Positions 17,681 to 24,972 of a stretch of 64,000 bases of DNA are shown here, piece by piece (positions within the stretch are counted from its first letter, which is position 1; the number at the start of each line of letters is the position of its first letter). The translations under genes and the position numbers were made by a program. Source of the DNA: Anaerolineales bacterium (lineage in GTDB: Bacteria > Chloroflexota > Anaerolineae > Anaerolineales > Villigracilaceae); the NCBI GenBank assembly GCA_020634885.1, contig JACKAW010000001.1:434001-498000 (forward strand). Direction: 5' to 3'. The notes under the pieces are model-generated. The model was not told the origin of the DNA and searched no databases. It was given only the letters and a program-made list of their open reading frames with translations.

Positions 17681-17711
17681 TTTTGACAGGTCTTGAAGAC
17701 CTGTCAAAATA
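17681..17711. repeat. Perfect 15-bp palindrome, terminator-like or dispersed repeat
   Basis: Arms 17681-17695 and 17697-17711 are perfectly complementary around a single central base (core GACAGGTCTT-G-AAGACCTGTC). It directly follows the stop codon of the TPR/PDWL gene and ends in a T-run on the minus strand, so it may terminate that transcript. The palindromic core also looks like a small dispersed element. Confidence 0.6.
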
Positions 17712-17713
17712 AA

Positions 17714-20700
17714 TTAACGTATCAATTCCTCTGCTTTATTGTAGGCATCGAGAGCTTCCTTCAAGCGATTCGCCCGCATGTAAGCATCTCCAAGTGCCTG
17801 CCAAATGCCAACCTCCACCGGATAGCGATAGAGGGATTCTGACAGACCCTTGATCACTTCTTCGAGATGCTTACCTTTCTTGATCAATTTTCCATAATGC
17901 AACAACGCCTCGGGAATATCCCCACGCTCCAATTCTGCATTGGCAATATTCAAAACAGCCGTGTGTCCTTGCGGTTCAGGTTTGCGCACAGGTTTAGACG
18001 CCGTCTGTTTGGCGGGAGCTTTCTTTTCCGCTGATTTGGGTGAAGGTGGCGGCACCTGATTTGATTGAACTGCCTTTTGCTGCACGGGCTGCCAATCTGA
18101 TGGGGAAGTTGGCTTGGGCGGGGTGACCGGAGTCGCAATAGCTCCAGCTTCCCATTGCTCACGATGAATCCATGGCGGGGTTTCATCTTCTTCCGCGGGA
18201 ACGTTATCCTCATCATCACCATCGGCACTTTGCAGCCAGGAAGGCAGGTCGTCGTTCTGGGGAGCCGTATCAAACGTCGGCGGAGTTTGAAGCGGTTCCA
18301 CTTCGGGAGATGCGGTAGGCGGCTGCCATTCATCGTCCTCTGCGGGTTTTCCAGGCTCCACTGCTTGAATCCATTCAGGAAGATCTGAGAGGTTGTCACT
18401 CTTTTGGGGTTGGCTCATCTCAGCCTGGGGCGGAACAGCATAGGGCGGAAGCGGTGCGCGCAATGTTGCGGGGTCAATATCCAGACCTGGTTCATCATCC
18501 AAACCACTTAGCCAAGCCGATAGGTCTTGATTCTGAACAAGCGCCTCTTCTGAAGAATAAGCGGGCTCTTCCTTTTCACCTGTTTCATCCAATCCATCAA
18601 GCCAATCGGGCAAACTGGATGTATTGAGTGAACCCTCGGGGCGTTTACCATTTTCATCTGATTCAGTTTCGCTCAGCCACTCAGGGATTGAACCACGTTC
18701 AAGTGGAAGTTCCTCTTCCGCTCCGGGCTTCATCCAATCAGGGATATCTTCTTGTTGATCTGGCTTTTCTTCACTTCCATCCAGATTTTTCAACCACATG
18801 CCGGTTTCATCGATCTGCGGCTCGGATGTGGATGCCTTCTCAAATTCTGCGAAAAATTCTTCGCCTACACTTGCTGCGTTTTCACTCCACTCTTTTTTCG
18901 GTTCAGACTCAGCCGGGGGCTGTGTGCCGATATTTTGAGCTTGAGTCACCCACTCGGGCGGTTTCTCGTTGCGCTTGTTCGGGTCGGTGACCAGTTCTTC
19001 GGGTTTTGCACCATGCTTGGCAGCCAAAGATTCAAGCCATGCCACGGCGTCATCCTGCTCCTGTGCCGATGCGCCGAGGCTTTCCACGCTGGGGGCAGGA
19101 GTTTGTGCGCCGATGCTTTGCGCCTGCTCCACCCATTCGGGCGGTTTCTCGTTGCGTTTGTTCGGGTCGGTGACAAGTTCTTCGGGCTTTGCGCCATGTT
19201 TGGCTGCCAAAGATTCGAGCCATGCCACGGCATCGTCCTGTTCCTGTGCCGATGCGCCAAGGCTTTCCACACTGGGGGCGGGAGTTTGTGCGCCGATGTT
19301 TTGTGCCTGCTCCACCCACTCGGGCGGTTTCTCGTTGCGCTTGTTCGGGTCGGTGACCAGTTCTTCAGGTTTTGCGCCATGCTTGGCAGCCAAAGATTCA
19401 AGCCATGCCACGGCGTCATCCTGCTCCTGTGCCGATGCGCCGAGGGTTTCCAAGTTTTGAGTTTCGGCAGGTTGAGTATTTTTAGTTTCGGAAGACTGCA
19501 ACCAATCGGGGATATCCGCAGAAGATCGATCTTCCTGTACGCCCGCAACGCCGCCCAAACCCGATAACCAGTCGGGGGTATCGCTTGATCCTGTTGTATT
19601 CTGTTCTTGTGCTTCCAGCCAACCGGTTACTCCACTGGCTTCATTTGTAGTTGCGCTGGTATCTCCATCCAGTCCTTTTAGCCAGTCGGGTACATCTGCT
19701 TTAGATTCAGTGGAAAAGTTTGCCTGTGAAGAATCATCCAAACCAGACATCCAATTCGGAACATCGTCCTGTGATGCAGACGTGCCAATAGGGGTTTCGT
19801 CACTTGCAGATTTTAACCAATCTGGTGTTTCATTCGGGGCAGACACATCAGAGAACGGATCAAACGAACTATCAAGGTTTGCAAGATAATCGGGGGTTTC
19901 GATTGCCGGTGTGGCTTCAGCGTTAGTTGAAGCCGAAGGTGAAGGCTCTTGATTTTTAAGCCAGTCAGGAATATCTGCCTGAACAATATCACCAGCCGCC
20001 TCGTCACTAAACATGGAAGTTGGCTGTTCAGGTTGGGTTGCATTTCCCCAACCTGCTTCACGCAAAAAGTCTGGAATGCCGGCTTCTGCCTGGGGTTGAG
20101 AATCAAGCCCATTTGAAGGTTGAGGCGCTTCATCCATATTTGAGCTCAACCATTCAGGGTGTTGATCGTTTTGAGAATCTCCGCCAAGTGCAGGGACAGC
20201 GACGTATCCAAGTGAAGACGAATTCCAATTCTGTTCGGCTACAGCCTCTTCAGAGGAGTATTCAAGGCGCTCCAAGTTAATGGATGCGTCTGGGACTTCG
20301 TTGGTTTGAAATATGGAACCTTTAACAAAATTGGAGTAGGGGTCCAATTCGGCAATTCGGGCACGATAGACCTGTGTGGTTTCAGCCGCCGCCGAAGCTG
20401 TGATCAATTCGACCATGATGCGGTTCGCGTCGAAAAAGTATGCGTAGCGTTTTAGAAGCTGGTTGCAAATATCTGTGGCGTCGGCACGTTGACCGCTTTT
20501 GTAATATGAATGTGCAAGCAAAACTTGCATATCCACACGTTGCGGGTCTTCTGCCAGCACGCTGCGTATTTCAGAAATTGCCTGCGGGTAAAGTTCACCG
20601 AGTACATAAATGCGGGCGAGTGCGCCGCGTGTCATTCGAACTTTGGGCGGCACCATACCATCGCGCCGACCATATAATTTTTGCAATTCAGCCTGAATGG

Positions 20701-21025
20701 CAGGGTTGGAAGACTGCACTTCAAACGCGCGTTCCATATGCCAGATGGCGTCATCTAATTTCTTTTCTTCATCTCGAATAATGCTCAAGCCGACATGCGC
20801 CACAAAATCGTCGGGCACAGCCATTAATAGGCGGTTGAATATTTCAATTGCCTCTCCATAGCGGCGAGCTTCAAGGTAGGCTTTACCGAGCATTCGGTAG
20901 GTTTCAAGATGCTTTGGGAAGGTCTGTAAAATATGGCGGCAATGTGCAATCGCCTCATTTGTATGACCTTGATCAATGAGGTTTTCGATTTCGCGGTTGT
21001 AAATTCTGAGTGAAACTTTTGCCAT
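17714..21025 (-). CDS. Giant TPR protein with P-D-W-L motifs and a 61-residue tandem repeat
   Basis: A 1,103-residue acidic protein. The N-terminal ~220 residues hold about five TPR-like units and the C-terminal ~90 residues two more. Between them lies a long, probably disordered Glu/Asp/Ser/Thr/Pro-rich region studded with more than a dozen short motifs of the form (I/V/T/L)-P-(D/E/N/S)-W-(L/M), often as D-I-P-D-W-L. Near the middle a 61-residue unit is repeated three times almost exactly. There is no signal peptide or membrane span. The architecture suggests a multivalent scaffold with repeated docking peptides. No enzyme domain was seen and the partner is unknown. Confidence 0.85.
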   Translation of the reverse strand: MAKVSLRIYNREIENLIDQGHTNEAIAHCRHILQTFPKHLETYRMLGKAYLEARRYGEAIEIFNRLLMAVPDDFVAHVGLSIIRDEEKKLDDAIWHMERAFEVQSSNPAIQAELQKLYGRRDGMVPPKVRMTRGALARIYVLGELYPQAISEIRSVLAEDPQRVDMQVLLAHSYYKSGQRADATDICNQLLKRYAYFFDANRIMVELITASAAAETTQVYRARIAELDPYSNFVKGSIFQTNEVPDASINLERLEYSSEEAVAEQNWNSSSLGYVAVPALGGDSQNDQHPEWLSSNMDEAPQPSNGLDSQPQAEAGIPDFLREAGWGNATQPEQPTSMFSDEAAGDIVQADIPDWLKNQEPSPSASTNAEATPAIETPDYLANLDSSFDPFSDVSAPNETPDWLKSASDETPIGTSASQDDVPNWMSGLDDSSQANFSTESKADVPDWLKGLDGDTSATTNEASGVTGWLEAQEQNTTGSSDTPDWLSGLGGVAGVQEDRSSADIPDWLQSSETKNTQPAETQNLETLGASAQEQDDAVAWLESLAAKHGAKPEELVTDPNKRNEKPPEWVEQAQNIGAQTPAPSVESLGASAQEQDDAVAWLESLAAKHGAKPEELVTDPNKRNEKPPEWVEQAQSIGAQTPAPSVESLGASAQEQDDAVAWLESLAAKHGAKPEELVTDPNKRNEKPPEWVTQAQNIGTQPPAESEPKKEWSENAASVGEEFFAEFEKASTSEPQIDETGMWLKNLDGSEEKPDQQEDIPDWMKPGAEEELPLERGSIPEWLSETESDENGKRPEGSLNTSSLPDWLDGLDETGEKEEPAYSSEEALVQNQDLSAWLSGLDDEPGLDIDPATLRAPLPPYAVPPQAEMSQPQKSDNLSDLPEWIQAVEPGKPAEDDEWQPPTASPEVEPLQTPPTFDTAPQNDDLPSWLQSADGDDEDNVPAEEDETPPWIHREQWEAGAIATPVTPPKPTSPSDWQPVQQKAVQSNQVPPPSPKSAEKKAPAKQTASKPVRKPEPQGHTAVLNIANAELERGDIPEALLHYGKLIKKGKHLEEVIKGLSESLYRYPVEVGIWQALGDAYMRANRLKEALDAYNKAEELIR
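18940..19488 (-). repeat. Three tandem 183-bp coding repeats
   Basis: Within the TPR/PDWL gene the same segment recurs with an exact period of 183 bp: the string GGGCGGTTTCTC starts at 18956, 19139 and 19322. This encodes a 61-residue unit beginning S-L-G-A-S-A-Q-E-Q-D and containing E-K-P-P-E-W-V. Copies differ at a few percent of bases, indicating recent expansion or ongoing homogenisation. Confidence 0.95.
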
Positions 21026-21088
21026 TACCGGGTTCCTGTTAATTAAGTATGCCTGATTATAGTGAAAATCGCAAGGCTATGCGCTATT

Positions 21089-22384
21089 TTACTCGTAAAA
21101 GAGCGGGAGTGGAGGCACAGGTTCATTGCTAAATTGATATGAAGCCAAAATAGCTGCATGTGCTTCTTTGAGTTTTTCAGCATCATTGGCATGGATCTCA
21201 CACAGGGGTTCGCCCTCCTGCACAACATCACCCACTTTTTTGAGGATGAGAAACCCTACTGCGTAATCGATGGGGTCACCTTTTTTAGCACGTCCAGCGC
21301 CCAACGCCACAGAAGCCTCCCCTACGATTCTAGCGTGGACTTGAGAAACGAATCCGCCACGAGGGGCTTTTACCACCTCGACGAGTTTTGCGCGTTCAAA
21401 TTTGGATGTGTCATCCACATACGAAACGTCGCCGCCTTGCGCAGATACCAGAAGGCGTAATTTATCCAATGCGCTGCCATCTTCGATGGATCTTTGCGCC
21501 ATGGCTCTGCCTTCTTCCAATGTGTTGACACGTCCGCCTAAAAGAAGTACATGAGCCGTGACATGCAAAATATGCTCCATGTAATCAGACGGAGCTTTAC
21601 CCCGCAGGGCTTCGATGGCTTCGATCATTTCGAGGGCGTTTCCCACAGCGGAGCCGAGCGGCTGGTTCATATCTGAAAGCAGGGCAACGGTTTTGCGCCC
21701 AGCGAGGCGACCGATATCTACCATCAGTTCGGCTAGTTCGCGCCCTTCTTCAAGGGTTTGCATAAAAGCGCCCATGCCTACTTTCACATCCAGCACAATG
21801 GCGGTTGCGCCTGCGGCAATTTTCTTGCACATGATGGATGATGCGATCAAAGGCATGGATGGAACGGTTCCGGTTACGTCTCGAAGGGCGTACATTTTCC
21901 CGTCCGCTGGGGCAAGGTCTAGCGATTGCCCGGTGAGGACGATGCCTTTTTCTTTCAACTGAGCTTTGAACTCATCGGTGGTTAAGTCCACGCGATAGCC
22001 GGGGATGGATTCCAACTTGTCTAGTGTGCCGCCGCTAAAACCAAGCCCGCGCCCCGACATTTTGCCAACGGGCAACCCGCAGGCAGCGACCATTGGCATG
22101 ACAGAAATACTGGTTTTATCTCCCACGCCGCCGGAGGAATGTTTATCGACCACCACATCCACGATCTTGGAGAGGTCTAATACCTGCCCTGAACGCGCCA
22201 TGGAGAGGGTTAAGTCTGTGGTTTCGAAATTGGTCATACCATTGAGTAAGACCGCCATGGCAAATGATGACGCCTGATAGTCAGGAATATCTCCATTTGT
22301 AAAACCTTGTACAAAAAAGTCAATTTCCTGCGCTGTAAGCTGTTCTTTTTCGCGTTTTTTTATGATGATATCTACCGCGCGCAT
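21089..22384 (-). CDS. Pyrimidine-nucleoside / thymidine phosphorylase
   Basis: A 431-residue protein of the usual family length. It cleaves thymidine/uridine with phosphate to base plus (deoxy)ribose-1-phosphate in nucleoside salvage. The N-terminal helical domain is followed by the family signature S-G-R-G-L-G-F-S-G-G-T-L-D-K-L-E-S-I-P-G and the phosphate loop D-K-H-S-S-G-G-V-G-D-K. The C-terminal domain has D-Y-A-V-G and P-L-C-E-I-H-A-N. AGGAG lies about five bases before the ATG. deoA and pdp cannot be separated by eye. It is monocistronic. Confidence 0.94.
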   Translation of the reverse strand: MRAVDIIIKKREKEQLTAQEIDFFVQGFTNGDIPDYQASSFAMAVLLNGMTNFETTDLTLSMARSGQVLDLSKIVDVVVDKHSSGGVGDKTSISVMPMVAACGLPVGKMSGRGLGFSGGTLDKLESIPGYRVDLTTDEFKAQLKEKGIVLTGQSLDLAPADGKMYALRDVTGTVPSMPLIASSIMCKKIAAGATAIVLDVKVGMGAFMQTLEEGRELAELMVDIGRLAGRKTVALLSDMNQPLGSAVGNALEMIEAIEALRGKAPSDYMEHILHVTAHVLLLGGRVNTLEEGRAMAQRSIEDGSALDKLRLLVSAQGGDVSYVDDTSKFERAKLVEVVKAPRGGFVSQVHARIVGEASVALGAGRAKKGDPIDYAVGFLILKKVGDVVQEGEPLCEIHANDAEKLKEAHAAILASYQFSNEPVPPLPLFYE

Positions 22385-22435
22385 ATGTACTCCTCAAGAT
22401 TTCCTTTGGAGTATTTTATCCCATTTTAAAGGTCA

Positions 22436-22470
22436 AAAAAACGACATGCCGAAACATGCCGTTTTTCTGT
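22436..22470 (-). terminator. Intrinsic terminator after the tlpA-like gene
   Basis: Read on the minus strand, ACGGCATG pairs with CATGTCGT (one G-U pair) and is followed by a T-run at 22436-22440. It lies just past the TlpA-like stop and isolates the phosphorylase gene. Confidence 0.75.
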
Positions 22471-22485
22471 TAACTTAGCTGATTT

Positions 22486-23076
22486 TTAGTTTACCGACTG
22501 CACAAGCGGCGTGACGTATTTTTCGAGCATTTCGAGGCTGATTTCGCCGGTCCACGCCAGCCGAACAGTACCATTACGATCCAAGACATAGGAACTGGGC
22601 AGGCTGCCGTTGCGGAAGGCATTGAGCGCGGCGCCGTCTGGGTCAAGCCAAAAATTGAAGGTTAGCCCGTAACTCTGGGTAAATTGCTCAACTTCTGCCT
22701 GGGTATCTCCGGCACTGATGGCTACAATGGTAAAACCTTCTTCTTTATGTGCCTGATAGTACTTTTCAAGCGAGGGCATTTCGGCTTTGCAGGGAGGACA
22801 CCAGGTTGCCCAGTTGTTCACGAGCACAACCTGCCCACTGAAATCTTGCAGGGCTTCCGTTTTGCCGTTCACGTTTTCCAATTGCAAGGCAGGGGCGACA
22901 AACTCCACTTCTACCGGAATGACCGATCTTGAAGTCGTATCAGATGCGGCGGCATTATCAGAACCCTGCAAAACAAGGAAAAGAACAAATCCTGCCAAAA
23001 GCAGCACGACACCAATAACAGTGGAGCGCATTGCCTGTGTTTGCCTTTGTTTTCGATATTTCTGGTTTTTCTTCAT
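22486..23076 (-). CDS. TlpA/ResA-type membrane-anchored thiol-disulfide oxidoreductase
   Basis: A 196-residue protein with a basic N-terminus, one membrane span (about residues 18-38) and an extracytoplasmic thioredoxin fold. The active site is W-A-T-W-C-P-P-C-K-A-E-M-P, and the cis-proline region L-P-S-S-Y-V-L-D-R-N-G is typical of TlpA/ResA. It reduces or exchanges disulfides outside the membrane, for example during cytochrome c maturation. It starts 11 bases after the stop of the UPHC disulfide oxidoreductase gene, so the two form a redox operon. Confidence 0.9.
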   Translation of the reverse strand: MKKNQKYRKQRQTQAMRSTVIGVVLLLAGFVLFLVLQGSDNAAASDTTSRSVIPVEVEFVAPALQLENVNGKTEALQDFSGQVVLVNNWATWCPPCKAEMPSLEKYYQAHKEEGFTIVAISAGDTQAEVEQFTQSYGLTFNFWLDPDGAALNAFRNGSLPSSYVLDRNGTVRLAWTGEISLEMLEKYVTPLVQSVN

Positions 23077-23087
23077 GTGTCACCACA

Positions 23088-23756
23088 TTAATTTTGCATT
23101 GCGCGTTTGATCTCAGCCAGCATTTGAGCTTCACCTACTGCCCCAACGACGATTCCTTTTCCTGCTTCGATCACTGTCTGTGGAACGCCCTGAACGCGGA
23201 ATTGCTGGGAGAGTTCAGGGAATTCCATTGCGTCCACCGCTTCGGCGCGGATCATGGTGGGGTTGACCATTGCCATTTGATGTGCGAGCAACACGGCTCG
23301 CGGGCAGTGTGGTCAGGTAGGGGTTACAAAGACTTGCAAGTGAAGGGGCTTTGTCAGCGATTGCAAAAACTCAAGGGTGGCGGCACCCAGCCCAACAGTC
23401 CCTTTTGAGGCGAGGATGATGTCGTTGATGAGGGTGCTGAATTCGTATCCGGCGGGGATGCCTGAGAATTGCACGCCGGTATCGGTCACTTTGTCGCCTT
23501 CTTTTGTGGCGATCACAATGGCGGGGACTTTATCCACGCGGTATTGGGCGGCGAGGGCGGCATCTTCTTGCAGGTCGTGGATGGAAAGGGTCAAGCGCGG
23601 GTCGATCTCGCTGACTTCGGTGAGCATTTGCTGGGTTTCACCGCAGTATTCGCAATTCTCTTTCGATCCAAAAAAGAGGACTTGCACGGGGTTTGTCAGG
23701 TCGTTGAAGGCTTGTTTGATCTGCCCGACAACCTGTTCGTTAAGTAATTTTTCCAT
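23088..23756 (-). CDS. Glutaredoxin-like protein disulfide oxidoreductase, selenoprotein with in-frame TGA (U148)
   Basis: A 222-residue protein made of two thioredoxin folds, as in PDO/PfPDO-type proteins. The N-domain has a C35-E-Y-C38 site. In the C-domain the expected F-V-T-P-T-C-P-x-C-P motif is encoded with TGA (23313-23315) in place of its first cysteine, giving F-V-T-P-T-U-P-H-C-P. The frame continues intact for 74 codons (R-A-V-L-L-A-H-Q-M-A ... G-V-P-Q-T-V-I) to a normal stop. A SECIS-like hairpin starts 12 bases after the TGA. Gene length equals the family norm only if TGA is read through. A GGAG site precedes the ATG. It is divergent from an ECF sigma gene and upstream of the TlpA gene. 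A nonsense mutation is less likely given the exact Cys position. Confidence 0.85.
23284..23301 (-). promoter_or_regulatory. Bacterial SECIS-like hairpin of the disulfide oxidoreductase gene
   Basis: On the minus strand GCGAGC pairs perfectly with GCTCGC around the loop CGTGTT. The loop lies 21-26 bases from the T of the TGA codon, the same distance as the apical loop in the E. coli fdhF SECIS, and it contains a GU as SelB-binding loops do. Confidence 0.75.
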
Positions 23757-23803
23757 GGTTTCTCCAATGGGTTTATTTGTTCTTTAGATGCCCTGAAAGT
23801 AAT

Positions 23804-23849
23804 AAAGTTACAACTCTCTGAGTCTGTGATGTATACTTTGTGTAACTTT
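23804..23849. promoter_or_regulatory. Inverted repeat in the sigma/redox divergent promoter region
   Basis: AAAGTTACA (23804-23812) and TGTAACTTT (23841-23849) form a perfect nine-base inverted repeat spaced by 28 bases, between the divergent disulfide-oxidoreductase and sigma genes. A TATACT box lies between the arms at 23832-23837. It could be a paired operator, or two inverted GTAAC-type promoter elements read by the sigma factor. Confidence 0.4.
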
Positions 23850-23870
23850 TTTGAGGTGAAACGCATCCAA

Positions 23871-24470
23871 ATGGAAAATTCGATAATACAAGATTTCTCG
23901 ATAGAAGCATTACAAAATGGCGACCGTACCGAGTTTGCCCGTTTGGTAGATACCTATTCGCCGCAGATCTACCGCCTTGGGTTGAAGATGCTCGGCAACC
24001 AGCAGGATGCGGAAGATGTGCTGCAAAATACTTTTTTGAATGCACTCACCCATATTGCAGGGTTCGAAGGTCGCTCAAGTCTTTCCACATGGTTGTATCG
24101 CATTGCCGCAAATGAAGCATTGATGCTTATTCGCAAGCGAAAGCCGAATATCAATATTGAGGATATGCAGCACGAAAATGCAGATGATGTGCCGCTGCCC
24201 GAAACGTTTGTAGATTGGTCTGTGCTGCCGGAGAAAGAGCTGCTTACGGGCGAAGGTAAGAACGCCATCGAATCGGCAGTGAAACGGCTGCCCGAAAACT
24301 TGAGGATGGTCTTTGTTTTGCGCGATGTGGAAGGCATCTCGATCAAGGAAACTGCCGAAATTTTGAACCTGACCGAAGTGAATGTTAAGACCCGTTTATT
24401 GCGTGCCCGCATGGCGTTACGTGAACAACTATCATCTTATTATGCAGAGCGGACATTGCGAAAGGATTAA
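23871..24470 (+). CDS. ECF-type RNA polymerase sigma factor (SigR-like context)
   Basis: A 199-residue sigma factor from the ATG at 23871; an ATG at 23826 is also in frame but would place the promoter inverted repeat inside the gene. Region 2 (about residues 20-85) has Y-S-P-Q-I-Y-R-L, D-A-E-D-V-L-Q-N-T-F and S-L-S-T-W-L-Y-R-I-A-A-N-E-A. Region 4 (about 135-190) has L-P-E-N-L-R-M-V-F-V-L-R-D ... V-N-V-K-T-R-L-L-R-A-R. The next gene overlaps by one base and is a zinc anti-sigma factor. Divergent thiol-redox genes suggest a disulfide-stress regulon. Confidence 0.93.
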   Translation: MENSIIQDFSIEALQNGDRTEFARLVDTYSPQIYRLGLKMLGNQQDAEDVLQNTFLNALTHIAGFEGRSSLSTWLYRIAANEALMLIRKRKPNINIEDMQHENADDVPLPETFVDWSVLPEKELLTGEGKNAIESAVKRLPENLRMVFVLRDVEGISIKETAEILNLTEVNVKTRLLRARMALREQLSSYYAERTLRKD

Positions 24471-24742
24471 TGATGAGCGACCATTCCCACCAGAACTGCC
24501 AATCTCTTTTGGGTTCTCTTTCTGAATATATTGACGGTGAACTGCCCAGCGAACTTTGCGCAGAGATCGAAAAACACCTTGAAGGGTGTGATAACTGCCG
24601 GATCGTACTGAATACCACCCGCCGCACCATTGACCTGGTGCATGGTCCTGCCTCTGAAGAAGTTGTGCCTGATGATGTGCGCGACCGGTTATTCAAGCGC
24701 CTCAATTTGGATGAGTATTTATCACCAACCAGCAAGCACTAA
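24470..24742 (+). CDS. RsrA-like zinc anti-sigma factor (zf-HC2)
   Basis: A 90-residue soluble protein. Potential zinc ligands are C10, H36, C40 and C43. Their spacing (26, 4, 3) is the same as C11-H37-C41-C44 of the Streptomyces redox-sensing anti-sigma RsrA. The rest (L-S-E-Y-I-D-G-E-L ... I-E-K-H-L-E-G-C-D-N-C) is a typical zf-HC2/ZAS domain. There is no membrane span, so it senses something in the cytosol. The first ATG overlaps the sigma stop; a second ATG follows at 24473. Translation is probably coupled, fitting a sigma/anti-sigma pair. Confidence 0.88.
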   Translation: MMSDHSHQNCQSLLGSLSEYIDGELPSELCAEIEKHLEGCDNCRIVLNTTRRTIDLVHGPASEEVVPDDVRDRLFKRLNLDEYLSPTSKH

Positions 24743-24766
24743 CTCCATCTCTTAGAATTTTCACAT

Positions 24767-24807
24767 ACAGGAGCAGCCTAAAATCAGGTTGCTCCTGTAA
24801 CTTTTTT
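24767..24807 (+). terminator. Intrinsic terminator after the sigma/anti-sigma operon
   Basis: A 13-bp stem (24767-24779 with 24786-24798, one G-U pair) with a six-base loop, followed three bases later by six Ts. Confidence 0.85.
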
Positions 24808-24892
24808 AGCAACTCTGCATCCAAACGCTTATAAATATGACAATTTCGGTATTAAATTGTACCTCTTGCATAAGTAACCCGCCAATGATTAA

Positions 24893-24911
24893 TGTCAGGC
24901 TACAAGCCTGA
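24893..24911. repeat. Small palindromic hairpin GTCAGGC-TACAA-GCCTGAC
   Basis: A perfect seven-base stem with a five-base loop in the leader before the MBL/rhodanese gene. It resembles the short dispersed CAGGC...GCCTG palindromes found between genes in many environmental bacteria. No function can be assigned. Confidence 0.45.
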
Positions 24912-24972
24912 CCTACAATTGGCTTTTACAAGAGGTCTATTACAAAACTTAGATGTAGGAGAGAAAAAATAC

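Noticed and set aside
18940..19488. CRISPR array
   Set aside because: The repeat unit is a 183-bp coding unit in frame, with no short repeats or unique spacers.
18752..19567. Long plus-strand ORFs opposite the tandem repeat
   Set aside because: They are shadows of the repetitive TPR/PDWL gene; the repeat keeps the opposite strand open.
23295..23330. Nonsense mutation or pseudogene in the disulfide oxidoreductase
   Set aside because: The TGA falls exactly on a catalytic Cys codon, the frame continues to the natural end and a SECIS-like hairpin follows.
24892..24972. Longer N-terminus of the MBL/rhodanese protein
   Set aside because: It translates a leader hairpin; the ATG at 24973 has a good ribosome-binding site and the family start.
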